From Halicephalobus mephisto (Eukaryota > Nematoda > Chromadorea > Rhabditida > Panagrolaimidae): a stretch of DNA of 64,000 nt. Positions 24,312-35,625 of this stretch are shown piece by piece. How positions within the stretch are numbered: position 1 is the stretch's first letter; every line of letters begins with the position of its first letter. The DNA is taken from NCBI GenBank assembly GCA_009193035.1, contig SWDT01000011.1, positions 248,001-312,000 on the forward strand. The letters are read 5' to 3'. The translations under genes and the position numbers were made by a program. The notes below the pieces were generated by a model. It had not been told where the DNA came from. It saw only the letters and a program-made list of their open reading frames with translations, and did no database searches.

Positions 24312-26689
24312 ATGCCTAAATTCATCTTCAAGAAAAATAACTACAGTAAATTGGATCAAATGCAGTATCCGTATCATCTGACGTTTTTACCTTTTCCGAT
24401 TCTGGAGCATATCATCAAGAACGCTGATCCTTCGACTTTGTTCAAACTTTCGAAAACTTCGAAATCCCTCAGGCAATGGGTCTACAGAATCCGGGGCCTC
24501 GCTGTGGACTCTATCGTCGTCACTAAAAACATAAAAAAAACGAAATTTATAAAAAAATTTTCTCATCAGAAAACTCCGAAAATTTTTTTTTCAGAATCCA
24601 AAGAATCTTTAATAAATCCCGGAGTTGTTCTTTTTTGCGATTTGGACGATCCTAAATCAGTCAGAATTCTTCGAAATGTTACTGTTTCGAAATCGATTAT
24701 TTTACAAAATATTGAATCTCAAGGATTTCCTGAGGCAAAATTATTCAAAATTAAAGAAACTTGCGAATTGAAAACTGTCAATTGTAAATTCGACCATGAG
24801 GCCTGGAATTCGCTTTTGGAACTCAAATGGGCCGGCTTCGAGTGCAAATCCAAGAAATTTCGGCCTTCCACTTCTCTTCTGATGGAGAAACTTCAGAATC
24901 TCCAGAAAATACAGTAAGTATTATTTTTAAAAATTAAAAATAAAAATTTCACAAAATGGTCCCAAAACGAATTTCAAAAATTTTCAAAATTTTTTAAAAT
25001 TTAAATTTTAAATAATTTAAAAATTTCGGATTTTTAAAAATTTAAATAATTTAAAAATTTTGAAATTTTTTGAATTTTAGAAAATTTTAAAATTTCGAAA
25101 TTTTTTGAATTTTTTTTTAAATTCTAAATTTTTTCTGAATTCTAAAAACTTTGAAAATATTTTTGAATTTCTTCGAAAATTCTAAAAAAAAATTTTAAGA
25201 AATTTCAGAATTTTTGAAATTTTATATCGGATTCTGAAAATTTCAAAATTTTATGAAAATTTTAAAAATTAAAAAAAATTATTTCAGTATTAATTTCAAC
25301 ATTTTTGGTTTCGATGAAATCGGCTCAATTTGCGAGTGGAAACAGGAGAGGTTTCTGAAGCAGGTCGTTCTTCGAAAATTTTTCCCTGGGATTCAGCCGA
25401 AACTTCTTGTTCAATTTTTCGAAGAGAAATTAGACGTGGATTCCAGCGTTCAAATCAACTATCATCCGGCGGTTTCGAAATGTGAAATCGATTTTTTCCA
25501 GAAGAACCTGATAAAATGGATGAACAAGATGGGCGGGGACTGGGCCATGGTCGGACACAAGGGCCGGAAAACCAAACTTTTGATCAAAATAGGGACCGGA
25601 TCTGGAGATGTCATCTTCGAAAAACAATGTAAATTTTTAAAAATAATAATACAGTAGAACTTGGATATCAGATAACCCCGCTATAGCATACGATATGAGT
25701 GAGTTTGGTCAGTTTGTCTTCAAATTGATTCCCGCTATAATATATTTTTTGTTATAAGGTACGTTTTGCCTGGTTTTAAGGGATACCTGATATCCGAGTT
25801 CTACTGTACAACAGGACTTGGATATCAGATGCCCCTCTATAATACATCCTTTTTTATAACATACGCTTTGCCTCGTTCCAAGTAAGTACCTTATATCTAA
25901 GTTCTACTGTACAATAGGATTTCGATATCAGATAACCCCTCTATAACACATCCTTTCTTATAACATACGCTTTGCCTCGTTCCAAGGAAGTACCTTATAT
26001 CCGAGTTCTACTGTACAATATGATTTCGATATTAGATAACCCCGCTATAACACATCTCTTATTATAGCATATGGTTTGAGTGAGTTCGGTTAATCTGCCT
26101 TCAAATATCCTCCACTATAACATATCCTTTCTTATAACATACGCTTTGCCCGGTTCCAAGTAAGTACCTTATATCTAAGTTCGACTGTACAATATGATTT
26201 CGATATTAGATAACCCCGCTATAACATATCTCATGTTATAGCATACAATCTGAGTGAGTAAATTTGGTTAGTCCGCCTACAAATTTATCCCCTCTATAAC
26301 ATATCCTTTCTTATAACATACGCCTTACCCAGTTCCAAGGGAGTATCTTATATCCGAGTTCGACTGTATTAAAAGTTCTCAGAATTTTATAAAATTCTTG
26401 AACCTTCCAAAATTTTCACAGAATTCTAGAAATTTCCAAGTTTTTTCCAAATTTAAGAAGATTCTAAAAAGTTTTAAAATTCTTGAATTTTTCGAAATTT
26501 CCAAAAAATTTTAAATAATTTTCGGATTTTAACTAAATTTAAAAACTTTTTAAAAATTTCTAAATTTTAACTAAATTTTCAGTTGCAAAATACGTGAAAC
26601 GTCAGAAAAATGCATCAAAATCGTCGACGAAGTCGTTGATGAAAGCCATAACTGAAGTCATCAATCAAGTCAGAATATCCACAAATTAA
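24312..26689 (+). CDS. F-box protein (nematode FBX type)
   Basis: Likely SCF ubiquitin-ligase adaptor. Exons 24312-24913, 25288-25628 and 26583-26689 join in frame to 349 residues. The F-box lies at about residues 22-60 (LTFLPFPILEHIIKNADPST, then LFKLSKTSKSLRQWV). The remainder has no clear domain but resembles the variable C-terminal halves of nematode F-box families. The last exon is basic (KYVKRQKNASKSSTKS). ATTTCAG five bases before the ATG is a probable trans-splice acceptor. The 954-bp second intron carries a MITE array, yet both splice sites and the frame across it are intact, so the gene appears functional. Substrate unknown. Confidence 0.8.
25652..26370. mobile_element. tandem array of pogo/Tc-like MITE units (orientation 2)
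   Basis: The first unit, 25652-25806, is complete: CAGTAGAACTTGGATATCAG at one end and CTGATATCCGAGTTCTACTG at the other, flanked by TA on both sides as for Tc1/mariner/pogo insertions. About four further units follow, sharing 'ctataacatatcctttctta' and ending in 'tccgagttcgactgta'. Orientation is opposite to the 13440-13980 array. No open frame. The whole array lies inside an F-box gene intron. Confidence 0.75.
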
Positions 26690-26944
26690 TTATTGATTTT
26701 TAAAAATGTAACTTTACTGGTTTAAAGATAAATTATAAGAATTCCGTGTCATGGGAACATTTCCATCTCAGATCCGTCCAATCCGCCGAGTTTCCATGGA
26801 GACAGACCGGCCACTGGTTCTTCCAAAAACGGAGAGTGCGGCGGTCACTTTCCTTGGAGACCGAACAACTGCCGAATATTTTTCAATTTTTATAATTTTA
26901 TTTTTTTATAATTTTATTTTTATATATATTATTAAAATTAAAAA
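26690..26944 (+). promoter_or_regulatory. promoter region of the CEP290-like gene with X-box motifs
   Basis: A compact 255-bp region whose first half is much more GC-rich than the surroundings. GTTTCCATGGAGAC at 26791-26804 fits the RFX/DAF-19 X-box consensus (GTYNCC-AT-RGNAAC) closely, 141 bp before the ATG. Related motifs are CGTGTCATGGGAAC (26745-26758, right half matching) and CTTTCCTTGGAGAC (26848-26861). X-boxes at this distance are typical of nematode ciliary genes. Confidence 0.6.
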
Positions 26945-29900
26945 ATGCCTACCATTGAATCGATAAATCTGGCATCGTTGGAAGAAGCTATGCAACTCGA
27001 CCTCGAAAACCAGGACTTCGAGTACTGGTACGGACATCTCTCTGAGGTTCGTTCTTTAAATTTTTCTACTTTATTTAAATCCAAAAATTATTCTTTCAAA
27101 TCTGTGTATTTTCTCTTATATTTATATATTTCTTAAATTCACGTGTATTAAATTGATAAATTACAATTTGAATCCATATATAATTTTTCAATTCTTATGT
27201 AATTTCTTTCCAAATTTTTTTAAAACATAATACTTTTAAAATTCATATATTATTTCTGTTTAAACTTGTATTTTTGTTTAAAATTCATATATTATTTCCT
27301 AAATTTCTATAATATTTTTAAAATTCATATATTATTTTTGTTTAAAATTACATATTATTTTCTAACTTTTCATAATATTTTTAAAATCCATATATTATTT
27401 TTGTTTAAATTTATATTTTTCTCTAAAATTCACATATTATTTCCTAAATTTCTATAATATTTTTAAAACTTATATATTATTTTTGTTTAAATTTATATTT
27501 TTGTTTAAAATCCACATATTATTTCCTAAATTTCTATAATATTTTTAAAATTCATATATTATTTTTGTTTAAATTTATATTTTTCTCTAAAATTCACACA
27601 TTATTTCCTAAATTTCTATAATATTTTTAAAACTTATATATTATTTCCTAAATTTCTATAATATTTTTAAAATCCATATATTATTTTTGTTTAAATTTAT
27701 ATTTTTCTCTAAAATTACATAATATTTTTAAAACTTATATATTATTTCTGTTTAAATTTATATTTTTTTAAAAAATTCATTATTTTCTAACTTTATATAT
27801 TTTTGTTTAAAGTTATATTTTTAATTTTACATTTGTTCTTTAAATCCATATGATTTTCAGTTGGAATTGGAAGGAACAGAACCTCCAGAAGTTTTAGAAG
27901 TGGTAATCAGAGGCTACAAATGGATGCTCCAATACGAGCACACGAATGCGGAGGAACTGAAGGAAATAGCGGAGAAAGAAGCAATCGAAATAGCCGAAAA
28001 AGAAGAAAATTGGGAACAGGAGAAGGAAATCCTCAAGGTTGGGCTTTATATGGTAAATTTTATATATGAAAATTTAGGAAGAAATAAGCGCCCTCAGGGA
28101 AAGGATAACTTCGAAAGCCGGATTCGACGACATGCACGAGGCTTTCAGAGCCGAGATTGACAGTTTGAAATCCGAAAATAATTACTTAAAACAACAATTA
28201 AGAGACAGGGATCGGGAACTGGCGGATCAAAGGGATAAAAACGAAGAATTAAGCGCCAGATTCGACAACATCGAGAAAGAACGGACCTTGCTGGTCACTA
28301 ATGTGAGTCATTTGGTTATTTTTAATTAATATTATATCCTTGACAAGCGGTACACCCACAAGGACAACAACAATATGCACTTTTGTATAAATAACCACGA
28401 AATAAAAAACAACACATTTCCTACTGACTACTAGGTTCATATTTATCCCTTAAGATCAGTTTTGAAAGACCTTAATCTGGTGTAGGTTTTTTTACAAAGG
28501 TTCATATCAGTTCTAGAAGGATTTTGGGCTAGTTTGATAAGATTTAAATTGAAGATCTGTTAGTATTTACAAAAGTATTGAATTTTCTGAAAAATCTTAG
28601 ATTAAACTAGCAGGACCTAGATCAGAAATACAAAAGTAGTACCGTACGATTTAGAAGATCTTGACCTGATCTGACAAAACCTAAATCACAATCTTGAGAG
28701 TACAAGAAGATTATGGTATGGTTTAGAAGGATTGTGGGCTAGTTTGATAAGATTTAAATTGAAAATCTGTTAGTATTTAAAAAGTATTAAATTTTCTGAA
28801 AAATCTTAGATTAAGCTAGCAGGACATAGATCAGAAATACAAAAGTAGTACCGTACGATTTAGAAGACCTTGACCTGGTCTGACAAAACCTAAATTACGA
28901 TTACGAAAGTGCAACAGAACTACCAAATGGTCTCAAAAGTCTTAAATAGATCTAACAAGACCCAAATCACTACTGTAAGAACATGAGAAGATCACAGAAT
29001 AGTCCAAGTCCTACCTTTCAAGACTCAAATCACAGAAATAACTAAATTTTCGAATATTTTAAAACCTATTTACTTTCGTAATGTTCTGTTTTTAATTATG
29101 GAAATAAATTTCAGCAACGTCAACTAGAGGACACGATAAGGGAACTGAACAGAAGAATAACGACGAAAACTGACGTTTCGAAGTCAGATTGGGAAGCGAA
29201 GAAACTGAAGCAAAGAAGCGAACAAGCTGTTGTTCTCAGTAATCAGCTCCAGAACGCCGTTGTTCAGAATGAACATCTCCAATCTGAAGTTAACAGACTT
29301 TCAACGGCATTGGAACAGGCTACTGTATTGATTAAAGATACGACAGAAAAATACGGGTCCCTCAGGGAACAATTAATTAACTCTGAAAAAACCGTCGAAA
29401 AATTACTCGATGATAACCAAATGTTGAAAAAACAGTTTTTAAAAAAACAAAGTAGTTTCAACGAAAAAACAGAAATTTTCGAATTAAATGTGAAAGATTA
29501 CGATTCTTTGGTTAAACAAAAAGATTCTCAATTGGAAAAATATCGAGAAATTTTTGAAAAACAACAATTAGAACTCGAAGAAAACAAAGCCAGAATATCC
29601 TTGATGGAAAATGAAGAAAAAGAAGCCGAACTTGAGAAATTAAAACAAGAATTGATAGAAGCGACGAAAGTGGCCAGACAAATTTTTGGATCAATAACAC
29701 AAGATTCTGATGGACAATTAATGGATCCAACTGCTGAATTAAGAGTCAGAATTGTTCAATTAGATAAAAAACTCGAAATTTCTGAAGAAAAAATTAAAGA
29801 ATTAAAAAAAGAAAACAAAAAACTTGAAGATTTTATTGTTGAAAAAGACGAATTGAACTCCAGAATTACTCGTGAACTTGATAGAATCCGGAAAATTACA

Positions 29901-32900
29901 TTCGGAGAATCTGATGAAGAAATCAAAAATTTAGAAATTCAGATAGGATTCAGGGATTCTCAGATAAAAGAACTGACGACCAAATGCTCCTTGTTGCAGA
30001 TCGAACTGGAAAGATATTCCGAATCTTACGACCTTCAAAAAGAAAACCAAAGATCAGTCAGTCTTCAGAAGCCGAAAACCGCCATCAAGAAACCAGTCAT
30101 CAAAAAACCAAAAATCGAACAAAAAAGACCTTCATCGAGTACTGTAGAAGATTCAAAAATCGGACAAAAAAGACCTTCATTGAGTACTGTAGAAGGTCCG
30201 AAGAAAGAAATAACTGAAAAGTACTTGAATGACGTCGAAGCAAGTGCTCTGATCATCAGTTCGTTGAACTATGAATTGATGAAAATGATGAAAGAAAATG
30301 ATGAAAAAAATAAACTTTTAAAAGAAATGGAAAAAATTACCCAAAATCACGTCAAAGATCTCCAAATTTCCAGATCCAAAATAACTCAATTAATGACGGA
30401 TTATGCAAAATTGAAAGCGGAAAAAATGATTTCTATGGATTTAGGAATTGAAAATGAAGAAAAATTTAAAATTTCAAAAATGGAAGAACAAGAAATAAAA
30501 CTTATAGAATTGGAAAGACTGGCCGAGACGGTGAAACAAGACGGTCCGGAACTCCACAGAAGAATCGAAGAAGCCTCCAGAAAGTTAATTTTTCTTCAAA
30601 TTAAAAATGCAGAATTTGAAAGAAAATCCGAAAATTCAAAAAAAATGACGAAATCCGCGGTCGAGATGGCGGACAAGTTGAGGAACAAATTGAGGACAGT
30701 TTTGACAGGAGAAAACAGAAAATTAAAACAACTCAGTAGAGATTACGAATTGAACATGATTGAAATTGCCAGACTTCAGAATCAGTTGATTCATTCAGTG
30801 CCCCTGGGGCAATACGACAAAGTTCTTAAAGCTTTTAAATCCCTTGCTCAAAAATCAAGTTTTAATTTGGATTACGATTTCAAAGATGATCCTGGATTTA
30901 CTTCCGAATTTGCCATTCCGAACATTTCGGCGAATTTCGAAATATCTTCAGAAACCTCGGCTACAGTAATCGAAAATTTGACGTTGAAGATGCATCAAGT
31001 GGAGCAGTTGAACGAAATTTTGGAAAATCAAAACGAATATTTCAGAAGAGAAAACAAAACACAAAAAACCGAAATCGAAGAACTGAAGGCTTTTTTGGAG
31101 GACATCGAGAATCAGACGGAGTTGAAGAGCCTCGTCGTCAACATCGAGGATCGGTTCCTCCGTGCCCTCAGGGAACAAGCCGATTCTTTCGACGAAAAGT
31201 ACTTTTCTGAAAAAGAATTAACATCTCTTAAAAAAAAATTTACATTGAGGAAAAAAATTTGGAAAAATGAAAGACGAAATCTGGTTACTGTAATAAGTGG
31301 ACTTCAACAAGTAATTCAACAACTAAAAGCTCAAACAACTTCCGGAATCAGAATCGATCACTTGGTTCAATTCAAAGATGCCACAGAAAATTTGAAAAAT
31401 CAAAAAGAAAAAATAAAAGAAAAAGAAGAAAAATTAACATCAGAATTGGAAAATATTTCAGTTCAGAAATCTCTCATCCAAGCCCAAGCCGGAGCGATGA
31501 AGGAAATAATGGACAACGATTTCGATCTCCAGAGACTCCAGAAGACAATTCAAGGATATCAATTCAACGTCTTAGCTTTATCGAACGAACTAAAAGCAGC
31601 AAAATTAGAAGTGGGTATTTTTTGAACATTTTTAAATTCAAAAAAGTTAATTTTCAAAAATTTTAAAATTAGAAGTGGGTATTTTTTGAATATTTTTAAA
31701 TTTAAAAAAGTTAATTTTCAAAAATTTTAAAATTAGAAGTGGGTATTTTTTGAATATTTTTAAATTTAAAAAAAGTTAATTTTCTAAAATTTTTAAATTC
31801 AAAATTTTTTTAAACATCTTGTAGAAGTTTTATATGTATTTTAGAATGATCCACAATTCAATGAAAAATTCTGAATTTTTTTTTTAATTTTTAAAAATTT
31901 TACATCCTTTTGAAACTTTTGGAAAATTTCGAAATTTTTACTAGCATTGTGGAATTTTTCAGAATCTTAAAATTTCAAATTTCAGAAGTTCGTTTTGAAA
32001 AACCTTTAAAAATACATTTTAAAATTTTTAATCATGTTGATTTAGATTGAAAAACTCGAAAATGAAATAAAAGTCCACAAAATCGAAGTAACCGAACTCA
32101 AAAAAGAAAACGAAAGTCTTCTACTATCTCAAATTGATGTTTCCAAATTGAGTGCCTGGAAAGACGACGACGAAGAAGCCCTCGATGAAGCCCTCGATGA
32201 AGTCCTCGATGAACCAAGTCAATTATCTAAAAGAAAATCCGGAGATGAACCGAGTCATCGGGTCTTGATGAAAGTCTACGAAAAAATCGACAAAAGCGAT
32301 TCTGAAGTTGAAAGTTCTTCATCTGAGTCCTCGACGACTTCGTCAAGTGAAAAAGAAAAAACAAGAACTGTCATCTACGATAATTCGAAAGAATATCAAA
32401 AACAATTGGAAAAAATAAAAGAAACTGCAAAAATTTGCATTCAAAACTACAAAGATCAATTGGATCAAAAAGAGTCCGCCATCGAAAAATACAAATTACT
32501 GCTTATGGACCTCAGTAAACAACTAAGTCAACAGTCAAAAATTCCACAGAAAAATCAAAACGAAAAAGAAATTGAAAGACCCAAAACGTCTTCCGAACTT
32601 CTCAATGACGTCAGAATCGAAGAAAAAGAACGCGAAATTCACCGTCTTCAGCTCCAATTGAAAGAATTCGAAAAAATCAACGCTGAATTGAGTTCTGAAC
32701 TTGAAAAAGTCAAAAAAATTTCCAAAGAATTACAAAACAAAAAAATCAAAAAAACAAAAGTTTTAAATACTCTTCCAGAAAAATCAGAATCCTTTGAAGA
32801 AGATTTCGAAAGTGAATCTGACAGAGAAGACGTCAAAACTCCGGTTCCTGAAGACTTCGAAAATGATTCAGAAGATGATTCAGAAGATGAATCGAAAAAA

Positions 32901-34487
32901 GCGGCTTCTTCTGGAGCGGATTCTGATTCTGACGAAGGAGGAACCACGGATTCAGGTACGGTAGAAGACATTGAAGAAAAACCTAGAAGGATTTCCAGAA
33001 GTTCTTCAAATGCTTCCAAAACTTCAAATGATGAAGATAAAAAAGTCGAAAAAAAACTACCTTTGACTTCTGGAAGTCAGCCTCTGGTCGTCGCCGGAGA
33101 CGACAGAGAACACTTGATTTACAACCAAAGAAACGAAATCAGGAAACTTCGAGAACGGATAACCGTACTTGAAAGGAAATCTCGACAACTGGAATCCGAA
33201 CGAGACGCTTGGAAAGAAAGAAACAGATTCGGGATCAAGAAAGAATTCGATCCTTCTGTAGAATCCGCGGCTTTGAAGAAGGAAAACGAAAGACTAAAAA
33301 GAGAATCGAAAAATTTAACAAGGACTTTGGAAAATCAAAAACAAAAAATCGAAGAACTTCAAAAATCTTTAACGAAAAAAGTTACAGTACTTCAAAATAA
33401 AGAATCTGTGGAAATTTGGGAAGAGAAAAAAAAACGAGAAGCCGGATTATCTTTGTTGAAAAAAAAATTAGAAGAATCAATTTCGAAAGAATCTGAATTA
33501 ATCGAAAAATTGGAACGAAGAGAACGTCACATTGAGCAGCTTCAGAATCAGCAAATTTCGAAAATTCAAGATACAGAAAAAATTCAACAAATAATGAAAC
33601 TTTTAAAAATTGAAAAAGAAAATTTTGATCAACGAGAATCTCAATTAAAACAAGAAAATGAAATTTGGCAGAAAAAAACAAAAGAAATAACAACAAAATT
33701 GGAATTTTCGATGAAAGAAAACAAAAATCTCAGAAACAGAATCCAAATTCTTCAGAATCGACTCCAAGAAATGGAGTTACAATTGACTTCTCATCCGCAT
33801 ATTCCCGAATCTCCAGAAAAAAAAGATATTCAAAGTCTTCAGAATCGACTTCAAGAAATGGAATTACAGTTAGCTTCTCGTTCACGTGTTTCTGAATCTC
33901 TAGAAAAAAAAGATATTCAAATTCTTCAGAATCGACTTCAAGAAATGCAGTTACAGTTAGCTTCTCGTTCACGTATTCCTGAATCTCTAGAAAAAAAAGA
34001 TATTCAAAGTCTTCAGAATCGACTTCAAGAAATGCAGTTACAGTTAGCTTCTTATCCACGTATTTCTGAATCTCCAGAAAAAAAAGATATTCAAATTCAG
34101 ACCACAGACAGATATAATGAAAGAACAACAACCAGATTCGTCCCGAATTCTCCAGAATCCCAGATTCATACTGTAAATCATTTTCATCAAACAGAATTTA
34201 CGAATCAAATTCAAAAATTCAAACGTGAAATCAGAATGCAAGAATTGAAAAGAACCGAACTCGAAGAAGAACTTGATCGATCGAAAAAGTCGTACGAAAA
34301 ACTTCAAGATGATTACTCGAGGATTCTGAAGCTCGAAAAAGAAAGAATTAAGTCCGTCAGAATCGCTTCCGTCGAGGTTTTGACCGACAAACTGGCGGCG
34401 AAAGACAAAGAAATCGAAATTCAGAGACACAAAATCGACGATCTCGAAAGAAAGTTATTCAGAATTCAAAATAGAGGATTTCAATAA
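26945..34487 (+). CDS. large coiled-coil protein, probable CEP290 (ciliary transition zone)
   Basis: Exons 26945-27046, 27861-28037, 28078-28302, 29115-31610 and 32046-34487 join in frame to 1,813 residues, nearly all predicted coiled coil. CEP290 organises the ciliary transition zone. Evidence for CEP290: a short acidic N-terminus followed by an early coiled coil, a segment EIARLQNQLIHSVPLGQYDK resembling the vertebrate 'LRRQFSGALPL' region, and ICIQNYKDQLDQKESAIEKY resembling the later 'IANMQARLNQKEEVLKKYQ' block. A near-perfect X-box lies upstream. It is shorter than human CEP290 (about 2,480). Special regions: a serine/acidic stretch early in exon 5, a second acidic stretch at about 32790-32900, and four 29-residue repeats at 33749-34096. 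Other long coiled-coil proteins (CEP135, golgin types) remain possible; similarity is by eye. Introns 1 and 3 are repeat-filled. Confidence 0.6.
27060..27845. repeat. repeats filling CEP290-like intron 1
   Basis: About ten units of 'ttcatatattatttttgttt' and 'cctaaatttctataatattt' make up nearly all of an 814-bp intron. Confidence 0.7.
28440..29000. repeat. 210-bp direct duplication in CEP290-like intron 3
   Basis: 'gggctagtttgataagattt' occurs at 28526 and 28736, followed in both copies by 'agcaggacctagatcagaaa' (or 'acatag') and 'agtagtaccgtacgatttag'. A weaker third copy starts at about 28940. Confidence 0.75.
31597..31800 (+). repeat. 64-bp repeat that triplicates a 5' splice site
   Basis: The exon 4 end and donor 'ttagaagtgggtattttttg' occur three times, with GTGGGT at 31611, 31675 and 31739, a 64-bp period. 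Only the first is in frame for the protein. Use of the second or third would add a TGA-containing stretch. Confidence 0.85.
33749..34096 (+). repeat. 87-bp coding tandem repeat, four copies
   Basis: In-frame 29-residue repeats beginning LQNRLQEMELQL and ending EKKDIQ. The copies differ by a few substitutions and lie inside the last exon of the CEP290-like gene. Each unit is a heptad-compatible helix followed by a Pro/Ser-containing break. Confidence 0.9.
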
Positions 34488-34539
34488 TGTTATTAAAAAT
34501 TTAAATAAATATATAAATTTAAATTTTTAGAATAGAAAT

Positions 34540-34850
34540 ATTGCATAATTATAGATTTAATATTTTTCGAATATTTTATAAACTTTTAAAAATACTTTTC
34601 GAATATTTTGTGAAATTTTAAAAATATTTTTCAAATATTTTGTAAAATTTTAAAAGTATTTTTTGAATATTTTGCAAAATTTCAAAAGTACTTTTCAAAT
34701 ATTTTGTAAAATTTCAAAAGTATTTTTCAAATATTTTGTAAAATTTTAAAAGTACTTTTCAAATATTTTGTGAAATTTCAAAAATACTTTTCGAATATTT
34801 CATAAAATTTCAAAAGTATTTTTCAAATATTTTATAAAATTTAAAAAATT
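34540..34850. repeat. about 38-bp tandem repeat after the CEP290-like gene
   Basis: About eight units of 'tttttcaaatattttgtaaa' plus 'attttaaaagta'. AATAAA at about 34504 lies just upstream and is the likely polyadenylation signal. Confidence 0.7.
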
Positions 34851-34999
34851 CGTTTCGAGAGGACTTCAGTAATAAGATGAATTATTTTAGATTCTGGATA
34901 AAGGTTTCTAATCCACGTGGAAATGAGAAAAATATATAAAATTGCTTTTATTAAATCGGACGGAATATACAAAACAACTCTGATAAACATAACGAAATT

Positions 35000-35520
35000 C
35001 ATTTACCGTAAATTCTAATAAACGAGCTGTCTATTTTTCAACTCTTTAAAAATAGTGTCCTTCTATTAGAGTTCTTACGGTAACTTAGGGGATTTGCAAT
35101 CCTCCATCAGAGGAAACAATTCAAAGCTTACAAATTGTAAAAAATCAATCACAAAATTGCGAAAAATCATGCACAAACATAAGGGCTTAGTACTTTGTTG
35201 GAAAAGACTATATTCCATCCACGTTTCTCTACCTTATCCTTTGAATGAAGGTGTTCTTGCAATAGAGATATTCTTGTAATAGAGGTATTCTTCTAATGAA
35301 GGTATCCTTGTAATAGAGGTATCCTTCTATTAGATGTGTCCTTCGAATGAAGGTATTCTTGTAATAGAAGTGTTCTTCTATTAGAAGTATCCTTCGAATG
35401 GAGGTATCCTTCTAATGAAGGTGTCTGTCTATTAGAAGTATCCTTCGAATGGAGGTATTCTTGTGATAGAAGTGTTCTTCTATTAGAGGTGTCCTTTTAT
35501 TAGAGTTTTTATAGTAATTT
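35000..35520. repeat. short repeat array with MITE-like ends
   Basis: A short hairpin-like unit at about 35007-35082 starts 'taccgtaaattctaataaac' and ends in the related inverted phrase 'ctattagagttcttacggta'. Downstream, about fifteen 17-18-bp units alternate 'tattcttgtaatagaggt' and 'tatccttctattagaggt' up to 35510. The ends suggest a transposon-derived satellite. Confidence 0.6.
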
Positions 35521-35525
35521 CCCGC

Positions 35526-35625
35526 TAGTTCACAATCGTAAATCCTCCATTAGCCCTCAGGGTATTTCCTTTCGAGATCAACGTTCTGCGGATTGGCACT
35601 CAAATAAACAGGTACACGATCCAAC
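35526..35625 (+). repeat. 100-bp dispersed repeat fragment (copy 1)
   Basis: The phrases 'cgtaaatcctccattagccc', 'tcagggtatttc', 'cactcaaata' and 'cgatccaaca' occur here in order. The same phrases occur in reverse complement at 59501-59598. Likely a piece of a mobile element. Confidence 0.65.

Noticed and set aside
26751..26966. 71-residue open frame ahead of the CEP290-like gene
   Set aside because: It coincides with the X-box promoter region and has no domain; the GC-rich regulatory sequence keeps it open.
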